Origin: Sodalinema lacuna_A
Lineage (GTDB): Bacteria > Cyanobacteriota > Cyanobacteriia > Cyanobacteriales > Geitlerinemataceae
Reading direction: 5' to 3'
Assembly (NCBI GenBank): GCA_900149785.2
Contig: FSSI02000004.1
Span: 62,001 to 126,000 of the forward strand
Length of the DNA: 64,000 bases
The notes beneath the pieces were generated by a model. That model made no database searches. It saw only the letters and a list, made by a program, of their open reading frames with translations, and was not told where the DNA came from. Below are positions 17,776 through 27,228 of the stretch, in pieces. Position 1 is the stretch's first letter, and each line of letters opens with the position of its first letter. Both the position numbers and the translations under genes were made by a program.

Positions 17776-18867
17776 CTAGAAATTCTCATCCAACTCTTCA
17801 CATAAGTCTTGTAAGGTTTGATGCTGTCGCCGCCGGGATTGGCGGCGATATTTTTTTGAGGCCAATTTCGGTTCACAGCGACGTTCTCCACCGGCTTGAG
17901 CTTTGGTCTTAAAGCTCGATTCTTCCTCACCACTGTGATGTTGTGCTGTATCCTGGGCGATCGCCTCGTCGAGAAAGGTCAGATAATGTTCATAACGCTC
18001 CCAATCGCCGCGTATTTGACAGCCGGGTTCGTCTCGATGGCGACAATCACTAAACTGACAGTCTTCCCCCTGGCGTCGTTGGCGAATCTCGGGGAAACAG
18101 TCGGCGAGTTGCTGAGCACTTGTGGTGAGTTGCGGCTGATTAAATCCGGGGGTATCGGCTAGTAATCCCCCCTGTTCTAACTCAAACAACTCCACATGGC
18201 GGGTGGTATGTCGGCCTCGCCCCAATTTCCCTGAGACCTGGGCGACTCGGAGATTCGCCTGGGGAATCAGACGATTGATGGTGCTGGATTTGCCTACCCC
18301 CGATGGCCCCGCCAGAATGGTGATTCCTTGGCCAATTCGGTGTTTGAGAGCGTCTATTCCTTGGCCGGTTTTGACACTCATCAAGAGGGGATCATAGCCC
18401 CAGGTTTGCAGCCGCGATCGCCAAGCCTCCTGGTCCGCCTCGCTAACTAAATCTCGTTTGTTTAAACAGAGTTCCACCGTCAGTTCTGTCGATTCGGCTT
18501 TCACGAGAAAGCGACTTAACTGCCACGGATCGAGGCTAGGTTCGTCGAGGGTAAAGAGCAACAGAATTCGGTCTGCATTGGCCACGGGGGGACGATCTAG
18601 CTCTGTTTTACGGGGTAATACCTCGGCGATCGCGCCCCGGTTTCCTGTCCAGTCCGGTTCTTCGACGACCACGCGATCGCCGACCATCACCCGTTGGCCC
18701 ACTTTTTTCAAGCGTGTGCGACGGGTACAGAGCAAACTCGGGGTTGGTGGGGTGGGGTCAGGCTCCAATTGCACCTGATAGAAGTTAGCCTGCACTGCTA
18801 ATACGGTTCCTCGGGGATAGTGTAATTGGGAGTTCCCAGAGGGGCGATCGTCGATGAGGTCACTCAT
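17776..18867 (-). CDS. rsgA: Small ribosomal subunit biogenesis GTPase RsgA
   Basis: RsgA is a circularly permuted GTPase that checks late 30S subunit maturation. Seen: an N-terminal OB-fold (GTVLAVQANFYQVQLE, GDRVVVEEPDWTGNRGAIAEVLPR), then G4 LNKRDL, G1 GPSGVGKSS and G3 DTPGF in the permuted order, and the zinc-binding C-terminal domain (CQFSDCRHRDEPGC). The start chosen is ATG at 18867, giving 363 residues; its ATG overlaps the tusA stop codon in an ATGA arrangement, so translation is probably coupled. A TTG four codons upstream is in frame but unlikely. The last 40 residues are basic and low-complexity. Confidence 0.93.
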   Translation of the reverse strand: MSDLIDDRPSGNSQLHYPRGTVLAVQANFYQVQLEPDPTPPTPSLLCTRRTRLKKVGQRVMVGDRVVVEEPDWTGNRGAIAEVLPRKTELDRPPVANADRILLLFTLDEPSLDPWQLSRFLVKAESTELTVELCLNKRDLVSEADQEAWRSRLQTWGYDPLLMSVKTGQGIDALKHRIGQGITILAGPSGVGKSSTINRLIPQANLRVAQVSGKLGRGRHTTRHVELFELEQGGLLADTPGFNQPQLTTSAQQLADCFPEIRQRRQGEDCQFSDCRHRDEPGCQIRGDWERYEHYLTFLDEAIAQDTAQHHSGEEESSFKTKAQAGGERRCEPKLASKKYRRQSRRRQHQTLQDLCEELDENF

Positions 18868-19154
18868 GATTGCGGACAACGAACCTGCAAGGCAAAATAG
18901 CCCTGACAGTCTTGAATCGTCTCAATTTCATATCCAGCCATCGTCAAGCTATCGGGGACTTGCTCAATCGGCTCCCCAGCATCGAGTAACACTTCCAACA
19001 CTTGGCCGGGCTGCATCCGCTGCAACTGCAATTTTGTCCGCACAAAATTCAGCGGACAGGGGGTTCCCCGCAAATCCAGTTCAACATCAATAGACTGAGG
19101 CTCAGATGGGGCTGTGTTGGGAGTCGGTTCAGACGAATATCTCGATTGACTCAC
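18864..19154 (-). CDS. TusA/SirA family sulfurtransferase-like protein
   Basis: This 96-residue protein has the two-layer TusA fold. TusA relays persulfide sulfur in tRNA thiolation and other sulfur transfers. Seen: VELDLRGTPCPLNFVRTKL, in which the sulfur-carrying cysteine is present but the usual C-P-x-P reads C-P-L-N; then MQPGQVLEVLLDAGEP and a final hydrophobic strand. The start is GTG at 19154, overlapping the dnaJ stop (GTGA), and its own stop overlaps the rsgA start. This double overlap places it firmly in the dnaK-dnaJ operon. About 25 polar residues precede the domain. Confidence 0.85.
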   Translation of the reverse strand: MSQSRYSSEPTPNTAPSEPQSIDVELDLRGTPCPLNFVRTKLQLQRMQPGQVLEVLLDAGEPIEQVPDSLTMAGYEIETIQDCQGYFALQVRCPQS

Positions 19155-20275
19155 TTAAACAGTCCTCCTAAAAAACCTTCTACACCGCCTTTTCCGGCAC
19201 GTTCGCCGCGAATCTTAGCCAGTTTTTCCAATAACTCTCGTTCTTCAGCATTCACTTTGGTGGGAATGTCTATGTGAACGGTTAAGAGATGATCGCCCCG
19301 GCTAACGGGATTGCCCAAACGAGGCACACCGCGCTCTTCTAGGGTAATGACCCGTCCCGGTTGGGTTCCGGCCGGAATGGTGACTTCGACTTCTCCATCG
19401 ACGGTATTCACCGGAATCTTGCAGCCGAGGATGGCTTGTAAATAACTGACTTTGATTTCTGAGAGAATGTTAATTCCATCTCGTTGGAACTCACTGTCAT
19501 CGTTGACAAAGAGATAGACATATAAGTCTCCGGGGGGGCCATTGCGTTTACCGGCATCTCCTTCTGACTGCACCCGTAGGCGAGTCCCGTTATCGACTCC
19601 GGCGGGGATGGTAATTTTGAGCTTTTTCGCGACTTGTAATTGTCCTTTGCCCGAACAGGTGGCACATTGGTCTTCAATGACCTGTCCGGTGCCGTTACAG
19701 GTCGGACAGACGGAGACCTGGGTAAAGCTACCAAAGGGGGTTCGGGTGGCGCGACGCACCTGTCCTGAGCCGCTACAGGTGCCACAGGTTTTAGGACGAG
19801 TTCCCGGTTTGGCTCCGGTTCCGCTACAGGTGCCACAGGTTTCGAGATGGCTGATGCGGATTTCTTTCTCGCCACCAAATACCGCTTCGCGGAAATCGAG
19901 TTTTAGGTCTAAGCGTAAGTCATCGCCACGGGTGGGACCGCTGCGGCGGCGGGTTTGGCCGGTGTTGCTGAAGCCGCCAAAAAAGGTTTCAAAGATATCG
20001 GCGAAGCCACCGGGGATATCGGAGAAGTCCGAGAAGCCGGCTCCTGGAACTCCTGAACCGACGCCGGCTTCACCGAAGCGATCGTAGCGGGCTCGTTTTT
20101 CGGGATCCGATAGCACCTCGTAGGCGCGGTTAATTTCTTTGAATTTCTCTTCGGCCCCTTCTTCTTTGTTGACGTCGGGGTGATATTTACGGGCCAATCG
20201 TCGGAAGGCTCGTTTGATTTCGTCTTTGTCTGCGGTGCGAGAAACACTCAAAAGTTCGTAGTAGTCGGCAGCCAT
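19151..20275 (-). CDS. dnaJ: Molecular chaperone DnaJ (Hsp40)
   Basis: DnaJ delivers unfolded clients to DnaK and stimulates its ATPase. This is a complete type I protein of 374 residues: J domain (2-70) with the HPD motif in KYHPDVN, a Gly/Phe-rich linker (75-110), four CxxCxGxG zinc repeats (CGTCSGTG, CGTCSGSG, CPTCNGTG, CATCSGKG; about 145-215), and C-terminal substrate domains with RLRVQSEGDAG and LPRLGNP-like text. It lies 114 bases downstream of dnaK and overlaps tusA by four bases. Confidence 0.97.
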   Translation of the reverse strand: MAADYYELLSVSRTADKDEIKRAFRRLARKYHPDVNKEEGAEEKFKEINRAYEVLSDPEKRARYDRFGEAGVGSGVPGAGFSDFSDIPGGFADIFETFFGGFSNTGQTRRRSGPTRGDDLRLDLKLDFREAVFGGEKEIRISHLETCGTCSGTGAKPGTRPKTCGTCSGSGQVRRATRTPFGSFTQVSVCPTCNGTGQVIEDQCATCSGKGQLQVAKKLKITIPAGVDNGTRLRVQSEGDAGKRNGPPGDLYVYLFVNDDSEFQRDGINILSEIKVSYLQAILGCKIPVNTVDGEVEVTIPAGTQPGRVITLEERGVPRLGNPVSRGDHLLTVHIDIPTKVNAEERELLEKLAKIRGERAGKGGVEGFLGGLFK

Positions 20276-20389
20276 AACGCGCTTGTTGCTAAGGGTTGGA
20301 CAGGAAGGAACAAGTAGGTCTCTCGTCTTTTAAAGCGATGTTGGACTGATGTCTATCATCTTTGCTGGACGAGAGAGGAGAAGAATGGG

Positions 20390-22657
20390 TTAGAAAAAGG
20401 GATTATCGGGGTCTCCATCGTCGACAGGCTCAGCCGGGGACGAGGTGATATCAAAGGGATTATCACCTTTTCGGGGAGCCGGTTGGGGAGCCGGGGAGTC
20501 GGTTGGCTCCGCTGCTGGGCTGGCAGCTTTATCCCGAGAGGTGGCTTTGCTGGGGGGCCGCTTCTGGGGACTCGCTGTTGGGCGAGGGCGGGCTGGGGGT
20601 GATGAGGCTGGGGGAGACTCTTGTGAGAGTAAGGCTTCGAGATCTTCGAGTTCTCGGGCTAAATCGGTATCGAGATCGTCGTCGTCGCCGAGATCTTCGA
20701 GGTCATCGGATTCATCGAAGCTTAGTCTGCTGGGGCTAGGTTGGGCGGTGGGGGAGTCGCTGCTTAGCTGCTGGTGATGGTTGGCTTGGGAGGGGTCATC
20801 GGGGTCTGGGGCGATCGCCTCGTCGGGATGCTCATCCAACTGGGGAGTTTCTCCCTGGTAAACGGCTGAGCCAATGGCGAATAGGGTTTGTTGGAATTGG
20901 TGCAGGCGTTGGCGGATGTCTTCGACGTTGGGGTTACTTTCGTCGAGGGCTTCTTGCAAGCGATGAGCTTTTTCGGTGACTTCGAGTTTTAGGCGATCGC
21001 TGACCAGGTCGGCGTTATGTTTGAGGGTATCTTCGTAGTTATAGAACAGGGCATCGGCTTGGTTGCGTAGTTCGGCTAGGTTCCGTTGCCATTCGTCTTG
21101 ATCGGCGAACTGCTCGGCTTCAAGGCGCATCTGTTCAATTTCTTCGGCACTTAGGCCGCCGGTATTGGTAATCTGGATGCTCTGAGCGCGCCCGGTGCCT
21201 TTGTCGCGAGCGGAAATGTTGAGAATGCCGTTGGCATCGATTTCAAAGCTGACTTCAATTTGAGGAATCCCTCGCGGTGCGGGGGGAATCCCCATGAGAA
21301 TGAATTTACCCAAGCTTTTGTTGTCTCGGGCCATGGCTCGTTCCCCTTGTAGGGCATGGACTTCGACGGAGGTCTGGCCGTCGGTGGCTGTGGAGAACAT
21401 TTGTGATTTGCTGGTGGGGAGGGTGGTGTTGCGTTCGATGATTTTGGTGAACACTTCTCCCAAGGTTTCAATGCCGAGCGACAGGGGGGTCACGTCTAGC
21501 AATAGGACATCTTGGACTTCGCCGCCAAGGACGCCGGCTTGGATGGCGGCTCCGGTGGCGACGGCTTCGTCGGGGTTGACGGAGTAGTCGGGTTGTTTGC
21601 CGGCGAAGAAGTCACTAATGGCTCGCTGTACGGCTGGAGTCCGGGTTGAGCCACCGATGAGAATCAGGCGGTCAATTTCCTCGGTGTTCATATTGGCGTC
21701 TTCGAGGGCTTGACTAACTGGCTCAATTGTGCTATCGATGAGCGGTTTAACAAGCTCTTCAAATTGACTGCGGCTTAGGCGAACGTCAATATGTTTGGGG
21801 CCGGTTTCATCGGCGGTGATGAATGGCAGGTTGATATGAGTTTCTGTGGTGGAGGACAGTTCGATTTTGGCTTTTTCGGCGGCTTCTCGCAGCCGCTGCA
21901 TGGCCATTTTGTCGGTGGATAGGTCGAGGCCTTCGGCTTCTCGGAAGTTATCGACGAGCCAGGAGACAATTTCACTGTCGAAGTCATCGCCGCCGAGGTG
22001 GTTGTTGCCGGCGGTGGCTTTGACTTCAAAAATGCCGTCGCCGAGTTGCAGGATTGAGACATCGAAGGTGCCGCCACCGAGGTCGAAGACTAGGATCGTT
22101 AGTTCTTCGTCATGGCGATCGAGGCCGTAGGCCAAGGCGGCGGCCGTTGGCTCGTTAATAATTCGTAATACTTCGAGGCCGGCGATCGTTCCGGCGTCTT
22201 TGGTGGCTTGCCGTTGTCCGTCAGTGAAGTAGGCGGGAACGGTAATGACGGCTTGGTAGATGGGTTCTCCGAGATAAGACTCGGCATCTTGTTTAAGTTT
22301 TTGCAGAATGGTGGCCGAGATTTCTTGGGGGGTGTGGTTGCGATCGCGGATTTTGACATCCACGGTGTTATCCCGCCCAGGGATGCAGTTATAGGGAACC
22401 CGAGAGCGTTCCATCTCCGTATCTTCCCAACGCCGGCCAATGAAGCGTTTAATACTGTAAATCGTATTTTCGGCATTGGTTACCGCCTGGCGTTTTGCCA
22501 GTTGGCCAATGAGGCGATCGCCTGATTTTGTGAACCCAACCATACTCGGGGTTGTGCGTCCGCCTTCCGAATTCGGAATGACGACGGGCTTACCGCCTTC
22601 TAAGACAGCCACACAACTATTTGTAGTCCCGAGGTCAATACCAATAACTTTTCCCAT
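20390..22657 (-). CDS. dnaK: Molecular chaperone DnaK with long acidic/proline-rich C-terminal extension (DnaK3-like)
   Basis: This Hsp70 chaperone has 755 residues, versus about 635 for standard DnaK. The ATPase domain (1-385) has GIDLGTTNSCVAV, VFDLGGGTFDVSIL and LIGGSTRTPAVQ; the substrate domain follows (DVTPLSLGIETLG). From about 620 on it has an extra tail with acidic clusters (DDLEDLGDDDDLDTDL), then Ser/Pro/Ala-rich text and two DNPF motifs, one close to the C-terminus (DNPFF). Cyanobacteria carry several dnaK genes; the neighbourhood with dnaJ and the long variable tail fit the DnaK3 type, which has been linked to membranes. It sits 87 bases after grpE. Confidence 0.93.
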   Translation of the reverse strand: MGKVIGIDLGTTNSCVAVLEGGKPVVIPNSEGGRTTPSMVGFTKSGDRLIGQLAKRQAVTNAENTIYSIKRFIGRRWEDTEMERSRVPYNCIPGRDNTVDVKIRDRNHTPQEISATILQKLKQDAESYLGEPIYQAVITVPAYFTDGQRQATKDAGTIAGLEVLRIINEPTAAALAYGLDRHDEELTILVFDLGGGTFDVSILQLGDGIFEVKATAGNNHLGGDDFDSEIVSWLVDNFREAEGLDLSTDKMAMQRLREAAEKAKIELSSTTETHINLPFITADETGPKHIDVRLSRSQFEELVKPLIDSTIEPVSQALEDANMNTEEIDRLILIGGSTRTPAVQRAISDFFAGKQPDYSVNPDEAVATGAAIQAGVLGGEVQDVLLLDVTPLSLGIETLGEVFTKIIERNTTLPTSKSQMFSTATDGQTSVEVHALQGERAMARDNKSLGKFILMGIPPAPRGIPQIEVSFEIDANGILNISARDKGTGRAQSIQITNTGGLSAEEIEQMRLEAEQFADQDEWQRNLAELRNQADALFYNYEDTLKHNADLVSDRLKLEVTEKAHRLQEALDESNPNVEDIRQRLHQFQQTLFAIGSAVYQGETPQLDEHPDEAIAPDPDDPSQANHHQQLSSDSPTAQPSPSRLSFDESDDLEDLGDDDDLDTDLARELEDLEALLSQESPPASSPPARPRPTASPQKRPPSKATSRDKAASPAAEPTDSPAPQPAPRKGDNPFDITSSPAEPVDDGDPDNPFF

Positions 22658-22744
22658 AACCCATATTCGGGATGTGACGTGAACACCCTAGCGCTTTCCA
22701 AAACGGTCAACGCCAGGGGTAGACTGCTGTTGCGGTGCGCTCCG

Positions 22745-23512
22745 TTAGGAGTCAGAGGTCTCGGTGTCCGATTCCCCTGAGCTTACCACGGGTTCCGGGG
22801 CCGTTGCCACCTTGACCATGGCATGACGCAAGACCCGTTCTCCGATGGTGTAGCCGCGCATCAATTCTTCGGTGACGGTTCCATCGGGATAGGCATCGGT
22901 GGCCTCGCGCATCACGGCATCATGGAGATTGGGGTCAAATTCTTCCCCTTCAGGACGCATGGGGGCGACGCCGAGGCGTTTTAAGCAGTCCACCATCTGC
23001 TTATAAACGCTTTGGTAGCTTTTATGGATATTGGTTTCGCCTTCGGTTTGCGGTTTGATCTGTGTCCGCGCCCGTTCAAAGTTATCGACCACCGGTAGAA
23101 GTTCTTTGAGGGTGTTACATTTGGCTTGTTCTTCGAGTTCTGCTTTTTCTTTCTGGGTTCGTTTGCGGTAGTTATCAAAGTCGGCGGCTAGGCGAGCATA
23201 TTGTAGGTTGAGATCTTCGAGTTGAGATTGAGCCGCTTCGGCGGTGGCCTTCAACATGGCCATGGCGGCTTCGGGGGATTCGGTGGCTTGGGCGGCGGCG
23301 GCGGCGGCCTCGGCTTCAATCACTGTGGGATCGACTTCCTTGTCCTGGGCCGATTCGGCATCATCCCCCGAGTCCTCGGCCGACTCGTCAACAGGAACCT
23401 CCTCGACGGTCACTGCTTCAGGAACGGTATCAGCAGTGCTATCCACAGGGGTTTTTTCGGTCTCTAAGTTGGGTTGGCTGGTCTCCTGTTGGAACTGCTT
23501 GTCTTCGTCCAT
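22745..23512 (-). CDS. grpE: Nucleotide exchange factor GrpE
   Basis: GrpE releases ADP from DnaK. It has 255 residues: a long acidic, Ala-rich N-terminal region (1-95), a coiled coil (100-145) containing YARLAADFDNYRKRTQKEK, and the C-terminal beta domain with GVAPMRPEGEEFDPNLHDAVM and MRGYTIGERVLRHAMVKVA. It is the first gene of the grpE-dnaK-dnaJ-tusA-rsgA operon. I looked for a CIRCE operator upstream (TTAGCACTC-N9-GAGTGCTAA) and found none. Confidence 0.95.
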   Translation of the reverse strand: MDEDKQFQQETSQPNLETEKTPVDSTADTVPEAVTVEEVPVDESAEDSGDDAESAQDKEVDPTVIEAEAAAAAAQATESPEAAMAMLKATAEAAQSQLEDLNLQYARLAADFDNYRKRTQKEKAELEEQAKCNTLKELLPVVDNFERARTQIKPQTEGETNIHKSYQSVYKQMVDCLKRLGVAPMRPEGEEFDPNLHDAVMREATDAYPDGTVTEELMRGYTIGERVLRHAMVKVATAPEPVVSSGESDTETSDS

Positions 23513-23912
23513 GTCTGGCTTTCCCCTTACAAGTTTCTAGTACAGGCGCTCCGGGTCAAGGGCGCTCGCAAATCACACGATACACCACAATGCCGGGGTC
23601 TTAGCAGTCTAATTTTGTGAAATTAGGCTATTCCCCTCGAAGCACTTAGCCCCTCGAAGCACTTAGATTGAGATTGAACGTCTATTTAAAATCCTAGGCC
23701 ATTTTAACGTTCTGTGTTGTCGATGGAGCCAGGTTGCCTCAGACGAGGCGATCGCCAGCTTGGGCTTGGGGTGATTGAGGGCAATGGCTTGGCCACGGCC
23801 AGCCGTTGGGTGAGCTACACTGATCGAAGTAGTTGCCCTCGTGCCCTGTTGCCTTCGCCACTGTCTCGACGATGCAACTGTCGATTTTCCTCACCTGCTC
23901 GTGTAATACGCC
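23513..23912. other. Divergent intergenic region between grpE and pilB
   Basis: This 400-base region separates the chaperone operon from the pilus operon and must hold both promoters. It has an inverted repeat CTAATTT-TGTG-AAATTAG (arms 23609-23615 and 23620-23626) and a perfect 17-base tandem duplication of CCCCTCGAAGCACTTAG (23633-23649 and 23650-23666). No CIRCE element is present. A 68-codon frame at 23714-23920 has no family features and I regard it as non-coding. Confidence 0.5.
23633..23666. repeat. Perfect 17-base tandem direct repeat upstream of grpE
   Basis: CCCCTCGAAGCACTTAG occurs twice head to tail (23633-23649, 23650-23666), about 120 bases upstream of the grpE start. It could be a pair of regulator half-sites or a recent slippage duplication. 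Confidence 0.7.
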
Positions 23913-25928
23913 ATGACTAACTTCTCTTCTAGTGCCCCCAAAGCTCGGCGTGCCTTGGTGGTTCAGACGAACTTCTCACCTTTCGGAAATAAACTCATCC
24001 AAGCGGGTCACGTCAGCCCGGATCAGATGAGTCAGGCGCAAGAAGACAGCCGCCTGTCGGGTCGTACGTTGATCGAGGCGATCGAGAGCATCACCGGTAA
24101 ACAACTTCCGCCTGAGTTAATCCGCCAGTACAAGAAGCAGCAACTGTTTGAGTTGAAGATTCTCTATGGGGTTGAGGCCTTTGATCCCGAAGTCACTGAG
24201 TTACCGCCGGGACAGATCAATAAACTCCTAGAATTTGTCTCGGTTGATAGTTGTCGTCGCTATCGCTTTGTGCCGCTACAGATCCAAGAGGGGTCTGTGA
24301 TTGTGGCGATGGTCGATCCGGATAACTTGGAGGCTCAAGATGACCTCAAGCGAATGCTGCGATCGAAAAACTATAGTTTGCAACGGCAAGCGATTACGCC
24401 TGACGACTATCAATCCCTGATCTCGCTGTATTTGGATGAGCAGGTTAAGAAAGAAGCTGAAAGCCAAAAACGGGAACAGGCTGAGAAAAATGCCATCAGC
24501 GTTGAGGACTTCGCCCAACTGGCGGGAGAGGATGATGATCTCGAAGAAGCTCCCCCAGAAGCGGCTGATTTAGAAGAAGAGGCCGATGCTGAAGATAAAA
24601 GTGTCATCGCCTTGGTGAATAAGATTCTCCGTAAGGCTCTGACGGATGATGTCTCGGATATTCATGTTGAGCCACAAGAGGAGTTTCTGCGGATTCGGAT
24701 GCGCAAGGATGGGGTGCTACATGAGCCGTTTCCGCGCTTGCCGAAACTGATTATCCCGGCACTGACGTCTCGTTTTAAAATTATCTCGGACATGGACATT
24801 GCTGAACGCCGTCAAGCTCAGGATGGGCGGATTAGGCGGATGTTCCAGGGACGGGCGGTGGATTTCCGGGTTAATGCGCTGCCGACTCGCTATGGGGAGA
24901 AGATTGTCCTGCGGATTCTGGATAACTCTTCGACTCAGTTAGGGTTGGATAAACTCATTTCTGATCCCGAAACCTTGGAAAAAGTGCGGGAGGTGGCGAG
25001 TCGTCCTTTCGGTTTGATTTTGGTGACGGGGCCGACGGGGTCGGGTAAATCGACGACACTCTATTCGATTCTAGCTGAGCGCAATGATCCAGGGGTCAAT
25101 ATTAGTACGGCGGAAGACCCGATTGAGTATGCCCTCGATGGGATTAGTCAATGTCAGGTGATTCGGGAGAAAAATCTAACGTTCGCCAATATTCTGCGGG
25201 CGTTTCTACGACAAGATCCCGATATTATTCTGGTGGGTGAGACCCGAGATAAGGAAACGGCAAAAACGGCGATTGAGGCGGCGTTGACGGGTCACTTGGT
25301 TTTGACGACGCTACATACGAATGATGCGGCTGGGGCGATCGCCCGTCTCGATGAGATGGGGGTTGAACCGTTTATGATTTCTGGGTCTTTGTTGGGGGTG
25401 TTGGCTCAACGTCTGATGCGGCGGGTTTGCGGGGAATGTCGGCTTCCGTACACGCCGGATCGTGAGGAGTTGTCCCGTTATGGGATGACGGCTTCGACGG
25501 ATGTTGAGGCGACGTTCTATAAGGCGAATACGATTCCGCCGGGCGATCGCCAGGATCTTCAGGAACAAGGGCAGCTTTGTCCAAAATGCAGCGGTGTTGG
25601 TTATAAAGGACGTGTCGGGGTCTATGAATTTCTGCAAACGACGGAAGAACTGGCACTGTTGATCAACGAAAATGCGCCCACGGAACGGATTAAGGAGAAG
25701 GCCGTCGAACAAGGGATGACGACCCTGTTGGCCTACAGTCTTGATCTGGTGAAGCAGGGCCATACGACCTTTGAGGAAGTTGATCGCGTGACCTTCACCG
25801 ACTCAGGCTTGGAAGCGGAACTCAAGGCGAAACGCAAGAGTTCTCTCACCTGTAGCAACTGTGGGGCGGGGTTAGATCCTGAATGGATGGATTGTCCCTA
25901 TTGTATGACCCCCCGTTTCCAGGACTAA
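23913..25928 (+). CDS. pilB: Type IV pilus extension ATPase PilB
   Basis: PilB is the hexameric ATPase that powers type IV pilus extension for motility and DNA uptake. In 671 residues it has the N-terminal GspE/PilB domain (about 30-190), a charged linker rich in Glu (185-230), and the ATPase core with Walker A GPTGSGKSTT, Asp box (EDPIEYALDGISQCQV), Walker B DIILVGETRD and His box TGHLVLTTLHTNDA. A tetracysteine zinc site follows (CGECRLPY and CPKCSGVGYKGR). An additional C-terminal zinc ribbon (CSNCGAGLDPEWMDCPYC) ends the protein. pilT follows after 40 bases. Confidence 0.97.
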   Translation: MTNFSSSAPKARRALVVQTNFSPFGNKLIQAGHVSPDQMSQAQEDSRLSGRTLIEAIESITGKQLPPELIRQYKKQQLFELKILYGVEAFDPEVTELPPGQINKLLEFVSVDSCRRYRFVPLQIQEGSVIVAMVDPDNLEAQDDLKRMLRSKNYSLQRQAITPDDYQSLISLYLDEQVKKEAESQKREQAEKNAISVEDFAQLAGEDDDLEEAPPEAADLEEEADAEDKSVIALVNKILRKALTDDVSDIHVEPQEEFLRIRMRKDGVLHEPFPRLPKLIIPALTSRFKIISDMDIAERRQAQDGRIRRMFQGRAVDFRVNALPTRYGEKIVLRILDNSSTQLGLDKLISDPETLEKVREVASRPFGLILVTGPTGSGKSTTLYSILAERNDPGVNISTAEDPIEYALDGISQCQVIREKNLTFANILRAFLRQDPDIILVGETRDKETAKTAIEAALTGHLVLTTLHTNDAAGAIARLDEMGVEPFMISGSLLGVLAQRLMRRVCGECRLPYTPDREELSRYGMTASTDVEATFYKANTIPPGDRQDLQEQGQLCPKCSGVGYKGRVGVYEFLQTTEELALLINENAPTERIKEKAVEQGMTTLLAYSLDLVKQGHTTFEEVDRVTFTDSGLEAELKAKRKSSLTCSNCGAGLDPEWMDCPYCMTPRFQD

Positions 25929-25968
25929 ACTGGCAACTGTACGCCGTTAAAGGAGCAAAGGAACTGTT

Positions 25969-27087
25969 ATGGAATACATGATTGAAGATGTGATGGAGTC
26001 CTTGATTGAACAAGGTGGCTCTGATATGCACATCCAGGCCGGGGCGCCGATCTTTTTTCGCATTAGTGGTAAACTGACGCCTCAGCCTCAATTTGGGGAG
26101 TCGTTGGCCCCGGATCAGTGTCAACGGCTGATTTTCAGTATGCTCAACAACAACCAACGTAAGGATCTTGAGCAAAACTGGGAGTTGGATTGCGCCTATG
26201 GGGTGAAAGGGTTGTCTCGTTTTCGGGTCAATGTGTATCGGGAACGGGGCTGTTTTGCGGCTTGTTTGCGGGCGTTGGCTTCAGAAATTCCGAATTTTGA
26301 GAAGTTGGGGGTTCCTGAAATTCTCCGGGAACTGTCGATGCGTCCTCGGGGGATGGTTTTGGTCACCGGACAAACGGGGTCGGGTAAAACGACGACGTTG
26401 GCGGCCATTATTGATTTGATCAATCGGACGCGATCGGAGCATATTCTGACCGTTGAAGACCCGATTGAGTATGTATTCCCGAATATTAAAAGCCTGTTTC
26501 ATCAACGCCAAAAAGGAGAAGATACTAAGAGTTTTGCTAATGCTCTGAAAGCGGCATTGCGTGAAGATCCAGATATTATTCTGGTGGGGGAAATGCGGGA
26601 CTTGGAAACCATTTCACTGGCGATTTCCGCCGCAGAAACGGGTCACTTGGTCTTTGGGACGTTGCACACGAACTCAGCCGCTTCTACGGTTGACCGGATG
26701 TTGGATGTTTTCCCGCCGATTCAACAGCCACAAATTCGCGCTCAGTTGGGAACAGCGTTGGTTGGGGTTTGTTCTCAAAACTTGCTCAAAAAGGTTGGGG
26801 GTGGTCGTTGTGCTGCTCATGAAATCATGGTCAATAGCCCCGCTATTTCCAACCTGATTCGGGAGGGTAAAACGAGCCAAATCTACTCGTCTATCCAGAT
26901 GGGAAGCAAGATGGGGATGCAAACGATGGAAATGGCTTTAGCCCGCCTGGTGAATGAGGGAAAAGTGACCTATGAAGATGCGATCAGTAAAACCTCGAAA
27001 ATTGATGAACTCGATCGCTTGATTGATCCTCGTGTCAAGGCCGGGGGCGCACCCACCCAGGGCAAAGTGAGAGCTAAAGCTCGTTAG
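25969..27087 (+). CDS. pilT: Type IV pilus retraction ATPase PilT
   Basis: PilT drives pilus depolymerisation and twitching motility or phototaxis. The 372 residues include the family start (DVMESLIEQGGSDMHIQAGA), Walker A GQTGSGKTTTL, Walker B DIILVGEMRDLETI, His box ETGHLVFGTLHTNSA and the PilT-type C-terminal AIRNLIRE-like stretch (AISNLIREGKTSQIYSSIQ). AAGGAG lies upstream of the ATG. It is the middle gene of pilB-pilT-pilC. Confidence 0.97.
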   Translation: MEYMIEDVMESLIEQGGSDMHIQAGAPIFFRISGKLTPQPQFGESLAPDQCQRLIFSMLNNNQRKDLEQNWELDCAYGVKGLSRFRVNVYRERGCFAACLRALASEIPNFEKLGVPEILRELSMRPRGMVLVTGQTGSGKTTTLAAIIDLINRTRSEHILTVEDPIEYVFPNIKSLFHQRQKGEDTKSFANALKAALREDPDIILVGEMRDLETISLAISAAETGHLVFGTLHTNSAASTVDRMLDVFPPIQQPQIRAQLGTALVGVCSQNLLKKVGGGRCAAHEIMVNSPAISNLIREGKTSQIYSSIQMGSKMGMQTMEMALARLVNEGKVTYEDAISKTSKIDELDRLIDPRVKAGGAPTQGKVRAKAR

Positions 27088-27228
27088 GGGGTGATGAGCC
27101 AAGGAGTATATTTCGGGGGTTAGGGACTGACTATTAAGTTCTAATACGTCCTAAACTATGCTCCTTCACCACTCATCAAGTCCTGTTTAGGGTGGTTTTA
27201 CAGCAGTGCTAATATTGGAATTAAAACC

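Noticed and set aside
23714..23920. 68-codon frame before pilB
   Set aside because: It overlaps the pilB start, has no recognisable domain and no ribosome binding site; read as promoter region.
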